From NCBI GenBank assembly GCA_026225945.1, contig JAMJFZ010001258.1, positions 7,788,001-7,852,000 of the forward strand: 64,000 bases of DNA. Direction: 5' to 3'. This stretch comes from Cricetomys ansorgei (Eukaryota > Chordata > Mammalia > Rodentia > Nesomyidae). The notes below the pieces were generated by a model that had not been told where the DNA came from, ran no database searches, and saw only the letters and a program-made list of their open reading frames with translations. Position numbers and translations under genes: made by a program. Shown here piece by piece: positions 1-9,672 of the stretch. Positions within the stretch are counted from its first letter, which is position 1, and every line of letters starts with the position of its first letter.

Positions 1-99
1 GTAGGATGTATTTAGAAAAAAGTTTTAGAAACTGTTAACATTAACACAGATTGATCCTGAAGACAGGGTCTGGGGAATGATGGTGAGTTTCTTCCCTTT

Positions 100-255
100 T
101 TAATTTTTTTGTTTTTGTTTTTGTTTGAGACAAGATCTCTCTCTACCTAGTCCTGGCTGTCCTTGAACTCACTCTGTAGACCAGGCTGGCCTTGAACTCA
201 CAGAAATGTACCTGCCTCTGCCTCCTGAATGCCGGGATTAAAGAATATCACCCCC
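100..255 (-). mobile_element. B1 SINE
   Basis: The sequence reads as a B1 in reverse: a T-rich head (the A tail of the element), a GAGACAAGATCTC-like tail end, then ACTCTGTAGACCAGGCTGG and a GCCGGGATTAAAG start. It is nearly full length with scattered substitutions. The first 99 bases of the window show no recognisable element. Confidence 0.92.
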
Positions 256-442
256 CAATTTTAGATGTTTATATATTTGAATACTTTTACACATGTGAAT
301 ATTCTTTGTATGATTTTTTAAAATAATAAGATGAGAATAGCTAAATTCACAAATATGCTTAAACAGACTTTCCCTAAGTATGAGGAGACTTTCCTTGGCG
401 AATACCTTTAGTTTTTCCCCACATTTAATGAATTAATTATTA

Positions 443-604
443 AGTGAGGGGAGCATTCGTGTGCTGCACTGTAACCTGGAGGTCATAGAACAACCTGCAG
501 GAGCTGATTCTCTCTCCACCTTTTGGGTTCCAGGGATGAAACTCAGGTTGCCGGGCCTGGCAAAGGCAAGCACCCCTTCCCACTGAGCCATCTCGCTGCC
601 CTGA
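443..604 (-). mobile_element. tRNA-derived SINE (B3/B4 group)
   Basis: Reversed tRNA-like head: the A box reads as CACTGAGCCATCTCGCTGCCC at its 5' end, preceded by a GGGTTCCAGGGATGAAACTCAGG B-box region. The body CTGCAGGAGCTGATTCTCTC matches the SINE type with an 'AAGGAGAGAACTGACTCC' body. An open frame beginning at 523 runs from this repeat into plain sequence and has no domain. Confidence 0.8.
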
Positions 605-1224
605 GAAAACCTTTCTTAAAAAGATCAGACTTAATCTATCCTTTGAATAAAAAGAATCTCAGATCTGAAAAACAGTCTGGTTTAGCCCTCTGTGAAAACA
701 ACCTGCTAGCCAAGCCCGCAGGACAAAAGATTTTTCTGGAAGTCCTGAGTGCCCAGGGCTTCTTCCTACCTTTTCACCTCTTCCTCTGGATCTTGAATAA
801 AACAAAATGTCATGACTGGGGTATGACTCTTAGAGTGCTGTCTTTGAAGGAGGGGAAATCTGGGCATCAGATAATTTCCCACAAACAGCCCGTATGTACT
901 TGAGGCTAAGTACTGGTTATTTTGTGGCTCAGGAGTTTACCCATTTCAGCCTGGCACCATGGACACATGCCATCTAACATGTGCTAGACGTTTGTCAGTT
1001 GATTAAAGAGCAGGGATAATGAGTACCCGGTGTAACTTTCTTCCAAGGGGAAACTGTCTTGCACGAAGAAATATCCTTCAGCGCCCACACTGAGTCAGTA
1101 ACTCTAGCCAATGGTGTCTTTGTGTCCTTAGTTGTGGAAGACGGTTTGTTAAATTCATTCATTTGTTCCTTCATGCACAAATTAATCTCTTCCTTCATTT
1201 GACTGTCAGCAATGAGGTGTAAAA
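605..1224. other. Single-copy sequence, nothing recognised
   Basis: No repeat signature, splice-bounded frame or RNA structure was recognised here. The base composition is ordinary. Confidence 0.5.
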
Positions 1225-1405
1225 ATTAGCAGTCAGCTAAGGATTTAGGAATCAGAAAAGTGTGTGTTTGAATTCTTAGGTGAGCATTTAGTGTCTACAA
1301 GATCGCGAGACGTTATATGACCTATCCGAGTCTCTGATTTCTCCTCCATGAACTGCTGACAGTCATCAACAATTTGTCAAGAAGATTTAAGACATTATTA
1401 TTAGC
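1225..1405 (+). mobile_element. Possible MIR remnant
   Basis: A diverged match to the MIR middle section: TATATGACCTATCCGAGTCTC followed by TGATTTCTCCTCCATGAACT, resembling 'TGTGACCTTGGGCAAGT...CAGTTTCCTCATCTGTAAA'. It is too decayed to place the ends firmly. Confidence 0.4.
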
Positions 1406-1417
1406 TCTTTAAACAGC

Positions 1418-1558
1418 TAGGTATGGGAGCAAATGTCTTGAATGCGAGGGAGATAGAGGCAGGCAGATATCTATGAGTTCAAGACCAGCCAGAGTTACAT
1501 GGTGAGATCTTGTCCAAAACAAAAAATACCAAAATCAAAACAAAACAACAACAAATAG
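1418..1558 (+). mobile_element. B1 SINE, diverged
   Basis: Body GAGATAGAGGCAGGCAGATA, then GAGTTCAAGACCAGCC and an A-rich tail of CAAAACAAAACAACAACAAA. The first 20 bases of B1 are poorly preserved. It is followed head to tail by another B1. Confidence 0.8.
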
Positions 1559-1722
1559 CTTACTTTAATCCCCACACTTGGGAGTCAGAGGCAAGGAGAA
1601 TCTCTGTGAGTTCGAGGCCAGCTTGGTTTACATGGAGAGTTCCAAGACCGTCAGAACTACATAGAGAGATCCTGTCCTAAAAACAAGCAAGCAAGCAAAC
1701 AAGCAACAACAACAACAACAAA
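1559..1722 (+). mobile_element. B1 SINE
   Basis: TTTAATCCCCACACTTGGGAG starts the recognisable part, with GTGAGTTCGAGGCCAGCTTGG in the middle and a tail of AAGCAAGCAAGCAAAC repeats. The extreme 5' end is missing, consistent with insertion into or recombination with the preceding B1. Confidence 0.88.
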
Positions 1723-1845
1723 CTAAGGTGGAAAAAAGCAAAACATTGAAAATGTTTTCACATATTATTTGGTACCTATGACAAGCTGAATACAAGTTAA
1801 CTATAGTCACTTATGAGTTTATCATTCAAAAACAGTTATTCAGTG

Positions 1846-2112
1846 ACCGGGGCTCAGTCACTAAAGTATTTGCTGTGTAAGCATGAGGACCTGAGCCTAA
1901 TCCCCAGCCTTAATGAAAAAGCCAGGTATGGTGGGGATGCACACTTGGAATCTCAATGCTGGAAAGGTCCAGATCCCAGGGCTCAAGGTCAGCAGGCCCA
2001 GCCTACTCAGCAAGCTGAGTCCCGTGAGGAAAAGCACTGAGGGCTATGTTCTGGCCTCCATGTGTGTGCAAATGTGCACCCACATACACAGGAATAGGCA
2101 CACACAGAGTTT
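1846..2112 (+). mobile_element. B4-family SINE (ID head plus B1-like body)
   Basis: GGGGCTCAGTCACTAAAGTA opens a tRNA/ID-like head; GCATGAGGACCTGAGCC is the B-box region. It is followed by a B1-like GCCAGGTATGGTGG...body and a CA-rich tail (2070-2112). Small overlapping open frames here are translations of this SINE. Confidence 0.75.
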
Positions 2113-2191
2113 CTGAGCATATGCATACGAATTGTTGCACATAGTTGGGAATTGTATACCAAATTTTATGCCAAATTCTGAATTTTAGTAT

Positions 2192-2870
2192 CTTGGTGTT
2201 TTGAAAGAGAATAGCCCTCATAGACTCACATATTTGAATACTTGGTTCCCAATCGGTGGTGGAACCGTTTGGGAAGGATTAGGAGGTGTGGCCTTGTTGG
2301 AGGAGGTCTGTCACTGGCAGTAGGCTTCGAGGTTTCAAAAGACTCTGTAGTAAATACTGATGTGCTGGCTCAGCAAGGAAACAGGAGGCACATTCATTGG
2401 TGTGAACCCGTCCAGACCTCAGCAGAGGGAACCACCATCATGGCAAGTGCCATACTGGACAGTAGAACCCGGAGCGTCTCAACTCAGGTGTTTCTATTGA
2501 TTCAGAACTCCTCAGGTGTTCTACTGATAGCATGTGCAGATCATTGCAATCAAATATCCCCCACATAAACCCAGCACCTGCAGACAATACGAAATGCCAA
2601 GCCTAGGCGGCCTCTCACCCAACAGTGCACAAAACAATTATTTTGTGCATAACTGAAAATAAACTTCCACAAAAGGACTCTTATGATTCTCAGGCCCCTC
2701 CCGGCTTACCTCAGGGTTAGGGATCAAGATATGAGCTCTCAGCTGTTACTTCACTTCAGAATCGAGGACTCCAGCCCTCTGAAACCATAAGCTAAATTAA
2801 ACCGAGTTTTACTTTCTTGAGTTGCCCTGGTCATGATGTGTTATCACAGAAACAGAAAAATAACTAAGAC
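2192..2870 (+). mobile_element. ORR1/MT-type MaLR LTR, split by an insertion
   Basis: Two parts of one LTR are visible. The 5' part (about 2192-2346) carries GGGAAGGATTAGGAGGTGTGG and TGTCACTGGCAGTAGGCTTC. The 3' part (about 2673-2870) carries GATATGAGCTCTCAGCTGTTAC, CCCTCTGAAACCATAAGC and an AACTAAGACA terminus. The missing middle is taken up by the unclassified repeat at 2347-2672. This is a long terminal repeat of an old non-autonomous endogenous retroelement; it has no coding content. Confidence 0.8.
2347..2672 (+). mobile_element. Unrecognised interspersed repeat, copy 1
   Basis: This 326-bp segment begins GTAGTAAATACTG, ends AAACTTCCACAA and aligns along its whole length with the reverse complement of 6391-6722. 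It sits inside a MaLR LTR. The LTR sequence AAAAGACTCT before it (2337-2346) is repeated with one change as AAAGGACTCT (2672-2681), which looks like a target-site duplication. An AATAAA lies at 2658-2663, close to the 3' end. These ends fit a small solo LTR or a LINE-mobilised element; I do not recognise the family. The 75-110 residue open frames across it show no domain. Confidence 0.7.
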
Positions 2871-3001
2871 AAATTATTTAGACTACAATCCCTGCTTTTA
2901 AAGGGGTCAAATGTCAATGAGAGTTCCTCAATTCAATAGAATTAAGGGACTTCTTAAATTTAATGAGGGAGGGAAAAATCACTATTTTTCAATAACTTCT
3001 T

Positions 3002-3103
3002 TTAGGGAGGCATGCACCTATAATCCCAGAACTTTGGAAGCTAAGACAGGGGAATGATGTGTTGAGGTCATCCTGTGCTATATGTTGAGACTCTGTCTCA
3101 AAG
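3002..3103 (+). mobile_element. B1-like SINE (old)
   Basis: GCATGCACCTATAATCCCAG and a GAGACTCTGTCTCAAA end mark a short, diverged B1/proto-B1 copy. A short GT-rich stretch (3104-3127) follows. Confidence 0.7.
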
Positions 3104-3129
3104 GTGTGTGTGTGTGGGTGGGGGTGGTG

Positions 3130-3260
3130 CTTTAAGGTTCTGCCTGTAATCCTAGCACTCATGAGACTAAGGAAGGAGGATTGTTGTGAGTTTGAGACCA
3201 GCCTTGTGCTATAGAGTGACACTCTGTTTCTAAAATCAAACCCACAAGGAAACAAAAAAA
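3130..3260 (+). mobile_element. B1-like SINE (old)
   Basis: TGCCTGTAATCCTAGCACTC, then GTGAGTTTGAGACCAGCC and ACTCTGTTTCTAAAA, ending in an A-rich tail. It lies in tandem orientation with the previous old B1. Confidence 0.75.
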
Positions 3261-3619
3261 GCAACAAGATAAAATTCTGTAATTAAAATGTAACATTTCT
3301 ATCAATCATGATTGTATTCAATACATCATAAAAGTGTTCCATTATATATAACTACATACCTAATAGAAATCATAAACACATTCACAGCAAGCTGTAGCTT
3401 GGCTGAAATTTTGAAATTTCACGTATACACATTTATTATTTTGAAATACACATTTATTGTTAGACTCACTGCTATACCTAGAAATTGGATTAATAGAGCT
3501 CAGATACAGCTGCACCTCAAATCTTGCCTTTTATTTTGAAAACTGTAAATTAATGTAAGACTTTTGTCTTAATTTTTTAAATTTTATTTTAGGCATCCAG
3601 AAAGTCTTTTGGAATAAGT
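3261..3619. other. AT-rich single-copy sequence
   Basis: AT-rich sequence with no recognised repeat or reading frame of interest. Confidence 0.5.
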
Positions 3620-3810
3620 TCGTACATGTCTTACATGCATGTGGATGTTCATAACAGCCCTATTCACTAAGTCAGAAACTGAAAACAAGCTAAATCTTCA
3701 TCATGAGAGAATGAAGAGAGCAGCAGATACAATGAAATGTCACCCAGAGACGAGAATGAATAGACAATCGCCACATTCAGAAACACGGGTGACTCTCAGC
3801 CCCGAGCTTG
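3620..3810 (+). mobile_element. Possible ancient L1M 3' fragment
   Basis: GTGGATGTTCATAACAGCCC followed by AGTCAGAAACTGAAAACAAG resembles the 'ATGTTCATAGCAGC...AGCCAGAAACTGGAAACAA' section of old LINE-1 ORF2 ends. Decay is heavy, so this is tentative. Confidence 0.4.
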
Positions 3811-3921
3811 AACTAGACACAAAAGGGAACACACTACATAGTCCAGCTGAGAACATGCTTAAAAACAGACCTTTAGAGATAGCTTCTGGATTAGAAATCA
3901 AGATGGTTTACTTTTCAAAGA

Positions 3922-4112
3922 ACGATTTGTTTGTTTATTTTTAGGATGAGTGTTTTGCTGGTATGTACGAAAGTGTGCCACATGTGTGCCTAGTGCCCGT
4001 AGAGGTCAGAAGAGGGTCTCAGATCTCCTAGAACTGGAATTATAGAGGTTTGTGAGCTGCCATGTGGGTGCTGGGACCTGAACCCAAGTTCTCTGCCACA
4101 GCAGCCAGTGTG
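3922..4112 (-). mobile_element. B2/B3-type SINE
   Basis: Reverse-strand signs: GAGCTGCCATGTGGGTGCTG, then CAAGTTCTCTGCCACAGCAG, and a 3' region with GTGTTTTGCTGGTATGTACG. The extreme tRNA-like 5' end is lost near 4112. Confidence 0.85.
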
Positions 4113-5644
4113 ATACACCATGGATTGGTTTTTCTGGGCTTTGTGTTTTATTTAGTGTATGTCCCTCCTGTTAATAAGTTTACTTATTTACTGTCTTCTC
4201 TCATCTGTGTAAACAAACAGAGCATGATTTGTAGTTGGATATTGTTGCCATCTAAGTCTGAAGAAAGTGAGAGACATGTCTAATCTACATGTTAAAAAAA
4301 ACAGTCTCACAGCTTTTAGAAGTATGGAGAAGAGAGACTTACAAAAGAGCAAGAGAAATCATCTCTGTGAAAGAACTTTCGGGTCTAACCTCAAGTCCGA
4401 GCAGAGGGGATGGAGAGATAGAGGCGCATAGATCAGAGCTCTGGAGAAGCAATGTAAAACGTATGTTCCATCTTTAGCTCCATTCAGACACCAAGAGCTC
4501 TGTGAAGGTGCAGACTCTGAGCTGCATTAGCTGACCACAGGTTTTCAAGGTTTAAATGAAACAAATGTCAAACCTCCAAGAATCTATTGTCACAGGTGAC
4601 GAGGACGAACAGGCCAAGAAGCCAGCACAATGTGGCCAAATGGAACTTTTCCCTGGGACCTTAGTGACCTTAAATATTTTCAGAAAGGTTCTGCAGTTAT
4701 TTTTCCTAAGTATTTCTTGAGTAGTAGAGTTTTAATATAAAATTTAGAGTAGCTAAAAGCAGAACAAAGCTAGGATGGAGAAGACAAGAGCTGGGGGGAA
4801 TTTGAACAGCAGGTTGGGAAGGAAGAGGAAGTGAGATGGGTGTGAACAGGAAGTTGGCAGGGAAGAGGAAGAGAGATAGGTATGCAGCACACCCAGAGGA
4901 AAGCAATGGTGAGCGCTCACCCACCTAGTATCATCTCAATTCTCTGATGCAAATGTTAACATCTCTGAAACTGCTCCAGAGAGAAGGAGAGCCGCGTGAT
5001 GAAAGGGACACATACTGTTGGTGTATCCATCGTCTCCTGGGGGTAGAGAGAAAGATGCCTTTCGTCCGGAAGCAACTGATGTGTTCTGGGGTAGAACGCC
5101 AACTGTTATGTGAAGATTCAAGAGCAAGCACAAGACTTCAAGTTCACTTCCAGCCAAATGCTTCAGCCCTCTGCTCCAGTGTCTCCCTTCCACTAGGTGA
5201 AAGGGAGACACAGAGTCATGAACTCCCTTTCTATCCCTCCTATGCTAACCGACCGCCATGCAGCCCTTTCTCAGACAGTGTGCTGCTACTCTTTCAACTT
5301 CATTTCCTTGGCAGGGCCTTAGGCTAGAATCTGGAAGTGTACTCTCCTGCTCAGTACAGAAAACTCTGAAACACAGTGTACACCATTTAAAAATGGAGCA
5401 AAGAAGAACCTCTTCTTCAGCGATTGTTAAACCCTGCAGATGAGAGCTCTATAAATATTTGTTGACGTGGGATGATATCTTTGCCAAATCTTTGCAAAAA
5501 CTAAAATAGAAGTTAGGGGGCTGGAAGTGAACAAGAAAGAAAGGGGCTGCTGGTCAGCACGAACTGCCCGTATTGGTTGCTCCATGGTCAACTCTGAGAA
5601 AGACTCAGTTATATCCATTCTAAAGCCGAGGAAACTGAAGTTGT
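4113..5644. other. Single-copy sequence with one short tandem duplication
   Basis: No interspersed repeat was recognised over 1.5 kb. Open frames of up to 126 codons (4947-5327) overlap frames on the other strand and have no domain or splice support. A 40-bp tandem duplication lies at 4804-4883. Confidence 0.5.
4804..4883 (+). repeat. Two-copy 40-bp tandem duplication
   Basis: Units 4804-4843 and 4844-4883 both start GAACAG and share AAGAGGAAG; 7 of 40 positions differ by eye. The tract is purine-rich. Confidence 0.8.
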
Positions 5645-5646
5645 CA

Positions 5647-5812
5647 TTTTTTTTTTCTTTTTCTGAGACAGGGTCTCACAAAAGGGTTTCACTATGTAGC
5701 CATTGTTGGCCTGGAACTCACCACGTAGTCAAGGCTGGCTTCAAACCCAGAAATCCACCTGTCTTTGTCTCCTGAATGCTGGTATTAAAGGCCTGTGCCA
5801 CCATGCCTGGCC
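5647..5812 (-). mobile_element. B1 SINE
   Basis: T-rich head, GAGACAGGGTCTCACA, AAGGCTGGCTTCAAACCCAG and a CACCATGCCTGGCC start in reverse. A short extra segment near 5680 distinguishes it from a standard copy. Confidence 0.9.
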
Positions 5813-5930
5813 TCAAAGTAACTTATTTGAAGTAATACAACTAGTAATTATCAGAGTACAGTTGCAGCCCTATTTTTGTTGGCTACAAGGATCCATGGAG
5901 AATATCTGAGGAGATTTAAAATTCATTTTT

Positions 5931-6128
5931 AGGGCTGGAGAGATGGCTCAGAGGTTAAGAGCACTGTCTGCTCTTCCAGAGGATCCAGGGTTTAATTCCC
6001 AGCACCCACATGGCAGCTCACAATTGTTCTATAACTCCAGTTCCAGGGGATCCAACACCCTCATACAGATATACACGCAGGCAAAATACCAGTACATATA
6101 AAACAAAAATAGATAAATAAAATAATGC
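5931..6128 (+). mobile_element. B2/B3-type SINE with intact target-site duplication
   Basis: GGGCTGGAGAGATGGCTCAG head, ATGGCAGCTCACAATTG core, TCCAGTTCCAGGGGATCCAA and an A-rich tail. The 11-bp flanks TTAAAATTCAT at 5916-5926 and 6129-6139 are identical, so this is one of the younger insertions in the window. Confidence 0.95.
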
Positions 6129-6164
6129 TTAAAATTCATGGCCTGATAGTTTTGGGAGTTTTTG

Positions 6165-6390
6165 TACTATAGATACATTCGAGTAGATGCCCAGAAATAC
6201 AAATGTAAGGATATTAATTTTGGTGCTGATTGCCATAGCAGTAAACTGAAATCTGTGAAAACATCCCTTATAAAGTGGCTAAATGCCATAAGAAACATTG
6301 ACAAAGAAGGAGGAAATGTCCATGCACCCTAATACAGAAAGATGTCAGGATATATTGTAAATTGGAGAAGAGCAAGTACAGAACAATATA
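6165..6390 (+). mobile_element. Ancient L1M 3' end, part 1
   Basis: AAGATGTCAGGATATATTGT and AGAGCAAGTACAGAACAATA match the conserved L1M tail 'AAGATCTCCAAGATATATTGT...AAAGCAAGGTGCAGAACA'. The element resumes at about 6723 (TATAATGTATATTC) after the repeat at 6391-6722. Confidence 0.7.
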
Positions 6391-6722
6391 TTGTTGTGGA
6401 AGTTTACTTTCAGTTATGTTAAAAATAATTGTTTTGTGCACTGTTGGATGAGGGACTGCCTAGGTCTTCGTGTTTTGTTTTGTCTGCAGGTGTTGGATTT
6501 ACACGGGGGATGTTTGATTGCACATGATCTGCACGTGCTATCAGTGGAATACTTGAGGAGTTCCGAATCAATCGAAACACCTGAGCTCAGATGCCTGGGG
6601 TTCCACTGTCCAGTATGGTGTCTGCCATGTTGGTGGTTCCCTCTGCTGAGGACTGGAAGGGTTTGCAATCATGAAATATGCCTCCTTGTTATCCTTGGTG
6701 AGTCTCCACAGCAGCGTACTAC
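6391..6722 (-). mobile_element. Unrecognised interspersed repeat, copy 2
   Basis: Read in reverse this begins GTAGTACGCTGCTG and ends AAACTTCCACAACAA, and aligns end to end with 2347-2672. Shared internal words include CAGCAGAGGGAACCACCA, CATACTGGACAGT and CAACAGTGCACAAAACAAT. It interrupts an ancient L1M tail. No clear target-site duplication survives. The family is not one I recognise. Confidence 0.7.
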
Positions 6723-6857
6723 TATAATGTATATTCTTAAATTATATTTATCTTTTAAAAACTGTATGTAAATCATATACAGGCTTGTATCGGCACCAAA
6801 ACTTCTGGAGAGTCAGGTATGCTGGCTCATGTCCATATCCTAGGCCTTTCTTAGAAG

Positions 6858-7591
6858 TGTGATAGTTTGAGGGAGAATGTCCCCTATAGACTCATATGTT
6901 TGATGGAATTCCTCGGGAAGGATTAGGAGGTGTGTCTTTGGGGAGGAGGTGTGTCACTGGGGATGGGCTCTGAGGTTTCAGGAGTCAGTGCCATTCCCAG
7001 TTAGGGCCCTGTCTTAGTCACTGGTCTATTGCTATGAAGAGATTCCATGACCAATGTGACTATTATAAGAGAACACATTTAACTGGGGGCTTGGTTACAG
7101 TTTCAGAGGTTTAATCCATCATGGCAGGAAACATGTGGTGTGCAGGCAGGTACTGAAGCAGTAACTGAGAACTACATGCTGATCCATAGGCTGAAAGAGA
7201 GAGACTCTGGGATTTGCAAGAGCTTTTGAAACCTCAGAGCCCACCCCCAGTGATGGACACTTCTTTCAATAAGGCCATTGCTCCTAAATCCTTCTAATCC
7301 TTTCAAACAGTGACACTCCCTGGCGACTAAGTGTTCAAACACAGGAGCCTGTGGGGGCCATTCTTCAAGCCACATGTGTTCTCTCTCTCTCTCTCCCTCT
7401 CATGCTTGTGGATCAAATGTAAGTCTCAGCTACTGCTCTAGTGCCACGCCCGCTTACCTGCTGCCACGCTCCCTGCCATGACGGCCATGGACTCCGAACC
7501 CTCTGAAACTGTAAACAAGTCCTTTTTCTTTTCTACATTTGATGGTGTCTAATGGTGTCTCATCAAACAGCAATAGAAAAGTAACTAAGAC
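6858..7591 (+). mobile_element. ORR1/MT-type MaLR LTR interrupted by an inverted relative
   Basis: The 5' part (6858-7009) begins TGTGATAGTTTGAGGGAGAA and contains GGGAAGGATTAGGAGGTGTG. The 3' part (about 7375-7591) contains GTAAGTCTCAGCTACTGCTC, CCCTCTGAAACTGTAAAC and ends AACTAAGACA. Between them is an LTR of the same general type in the opposite orientation. Confidence 0.85.
7010..7374 (-). mobile_element. ORR1/MT-type MaLR LTR nested in the one above
   Basis: Begins TGTCTTAGTCACTGGTCTAT and ends GGGGGCCATTCTTCAAGCCA, the reverse-strand termini of this LTR type. CCACCCCCAGTGATGGACAC lies in the middle. No 5-bp target duplication is readable at the joints. Confidence 0.85.
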
Positions 7592-7738
7592 AGGGAGGCT
7601 GAGGCAGAAGGATCACCACAAGCTCAAAGCTACCCTAAATGACACAGTGAATTCTAGGCCAGCCTGGGCTACAGAGTGTGATACTGTCTCAAAAGCAAAA
7701 CGAAATACAAAACAAACAAACAAACAAACAAACCAAAA
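7592..7738 (+). mobile_element. B1-like SINE (5' truncated)
   Basis: GGAGGCTGAGGCAGAAGGAT begins mid-element, followed by GGCCAGCCTGGGCTACAGAG and a (CAAA)n tail. It joins directly to the 3' end of the MaLR LTR. Confidence 0.8.
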
Positions 7739-7740
7739 CA

Positions 7741-7945
7741 GGTCGGGGATGTGCTAAATCATCTGAGTGCCTGCTTTGCATGTATGAAGTCCTGCATTTG
7801 ATACCCAGTTCTGAATAAACCAGGCATGGTGGTACACACGTGCAATTCCAGAGTTTGGGAGACAGAATCAGAAGGATCAGAAGTTCAGGGTTACCCTCAG
7901 GTACAAAGGCTAGCTATCATGTCTCAGATAACAGTAACAATGACA
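7741..7945 (+). mobile_element. ID-B1 composite SINE (B4 group)
   Basis: GGTCGGGGATGTGCTAAATC...GAAGTCCTGCATTTGATACC is an ID-like head. It continues into the B1-like AACCAGGCATGGTGGTACAC...body. Confidence 0.75.
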
Positions 7946-8059
7946 AAATTTCTGGAAAACTACGTTCCACTTTTAACTCAGCCCTGGGGAAGTGCCTTTG
8001 ATTCAGAGAGGAAGAAGAGAGACTTCTCTTTCTTTTGACTTTATTTATTGTATGAAAGT

Positions 8060-8392
8060 AGACTTTAAATTTTACATATGCGTGTGTGAGAGAGAGTTTG
8101 TGTGTGTATGCGTATGTGCACCTGTATTCCTGGGTGCATACCCCTGTGCATGGCAGTGTGGAGGCCTCAGGTGTCGTCCTCTTTTTCTTCCCTCCTTGTT
8201 TTTCTGAGACAGGGTCTCTTCCTGGTTGGCTAGAGAGCCCCTGAGATGCTCCTGTCTCTGTTTCCGAAGACTGGGCTCACAGATGGATGTCACAAGACCC
8301 CACAACTATAGATGATTGGTGGGAATTGGAGCTCAGGTCCTCATGGTCACACAGAAAGTACTTTCCCAATGAGCCACCTCCACAGTCCCCCT
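8060..8392 (-). mobile_element. B4/RSINE1-type SINE
   Basis: In reverse order: a GT-rich tail (8075-8120), GAGACAGGGTCTCTTCCTGG in the B1-like body, and a tRNA-like head GGGAATTGGAGCTCAGGTCC...CCAATGAGCCACCTCCACAG. Length is close to full for the type. Confidence 0.75.
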
Positions 8393-8580
8393 AAGATTGC
8401 ATGTTTAAACAATAGTTATTCATTACTTTATAACAAATGCAAACGTATTGATCTAGTTACATAAGATAAAGTCCAGGGATATCATCGCAGATTCTGATGC
8501 ATATGGTGAGAGCCTTAAGAGACTTAAGAGACAGGGAAAGTTTGAAGTAAAGAAATGGGGTTGTGGGGAAGGAGAGCAAG

Positions 8581-8705
8581 AGCCAGGCACTATGGCACCA
8601 TGCCTGTAATCGCAGCACTGGGGCGGTGGAGGCAGGAGGACCAGGAGTTCGAGGCTGCCATGCTTGGTTACTTGAGACCTTGTCTCCCCACTATACATAT
8701 ACAAG
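8581..8705 (+). mobile_element. B1-like SINE (old)
   Basis: AGCCAGGCACTATGGCACCA, CAGCACTGGGGCGGTGGAGG, and GAGACCTTGTCTCCCC mark a short diverged B1. Confidence 0.8.
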
Positions 8706-8794
8706 GTAAGGTAAGAAGCAAGAGAACCAAGAATAACGTGAATCGTGATGTGAATGAGATTCTTGGTTTTTGTTTGCAATGGGATGAGTGAGTG

Positions 8795-9114
8795 AAAGTC
8801 TTGGTTCTGAAGGCTTCAATTCCCAGATCAACATGCCAGCAGGCCTGGTTTCTTCTCAAGGCTGTGAGAAGAGTAAGTCTGTTCTCCGTGGGCTCCTGAG
8901 AGTCTGTTGGTAAGTCTTTGGTGTTCCTTGTTCGGTAGATCTCTGACTTCATGTCACATGATATCCTTCCTATGTAGTTGAACCCAAATTCCACCTTTTA
9001 AAAGGACAGGAGTCATACTTCATTGGAGCCCATTTGTTACAATGTGACCGCCTCTTAATTAATTATATGTTTAACATCTCTGTTTCCAGAAGGTCACATT
9101 CTGAGACTGCAATC
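8795..9114 (-). mobile_element. MLT1-type MaLR LTR (ancient)
   Basis: GGCCTGGTTTCTTCTCAAGG, CAGAAGGTCACATTCTGAGA and the intervening order resemble the reverse strand of mammalian MLT1/MST-type LTRs ('CATGGCCCTGGTTTCTTC...AAGGTCACATTCTGAGG'). Confidence 0.65.
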
Positions 9115-9127
9115 AGAATTTCTACAT

Positions 9128-9285
9128 GGGAGCTGGGTGATGGTGGTACATGCCTTTAATCCCAGCACTTGGGGGGCAGAGGCAGGTGGATCTCTATAAG
9201 ATCGAGGCCAACAGAGTGAGTTCCAGGACAGCCAGAGTTACAGCAGAAAAACCCTGTCTCAAAAAACAAAACAACAACAACAAAA
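9128..9285 (+). mobile_element. B1 SINE with intact target-site duplication
   Basis: GGAGCTGGGTGATGGTGGTA start, CCTTTAATCCCAGCACTTGG, and an A-rich tail. AGAATTTCTACAT is repeated exactly at 9115-9127 and 9286-9298. The insertion lies just beside the MLT1 LTR. Confidence 0.95.
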
Positions 9286-9499
9286 AGAATTTCTACATAG
9301 GAATCTCATAAAAATAGGCATAAAAATTCTTTTGTGACTATGTCATAAGCAAGGCCTCTAACTTTAAGAATTTTGGTTGGTCCATTTTGGAGGCAACAAA
9401 GAAATTCCTGTAAATTCAGTAGAATTTCTGGGTCTTGGTTAAACTCATAAATTATACACAGAAAATCTGGTAATAGTTAAAGGACTTAAAAAGCTATCT

Positions 9500-9672
9500 T
9501 TTAAGTTTTTTTATTTTATTTTATATATATGGGTGTTTTACCTGTATGTGTGTCTGTGTACTATGTGTCAGATCCCCTGGGACTGGACTTACAGATGATT
9601 ATAAGAATCGAACCTGGGTCCTCTGGAAGAACAGCCAGTGCTGTTAACCCTGGAACCATCTCTTCAGCTCTT
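9500..9672 (-). mobile_element. B2/B3-type SINE
   Basis: GGGTGTTTTACCTGTATGTG, CCTGGGTCCTCTGGAAGAAC and AACCATCTCTTCAGCTC mark the reversed element. The central region is partly deleted. Confidence 0.85.

Noticed and set aside
5931..6010. tRNA-like sequence with A and B box
   Set aside because: It is the RNA polymerase III promoter head of a SINE, not a tRNA gene; the same holds for the other B2/B3, B4 and ID heads.
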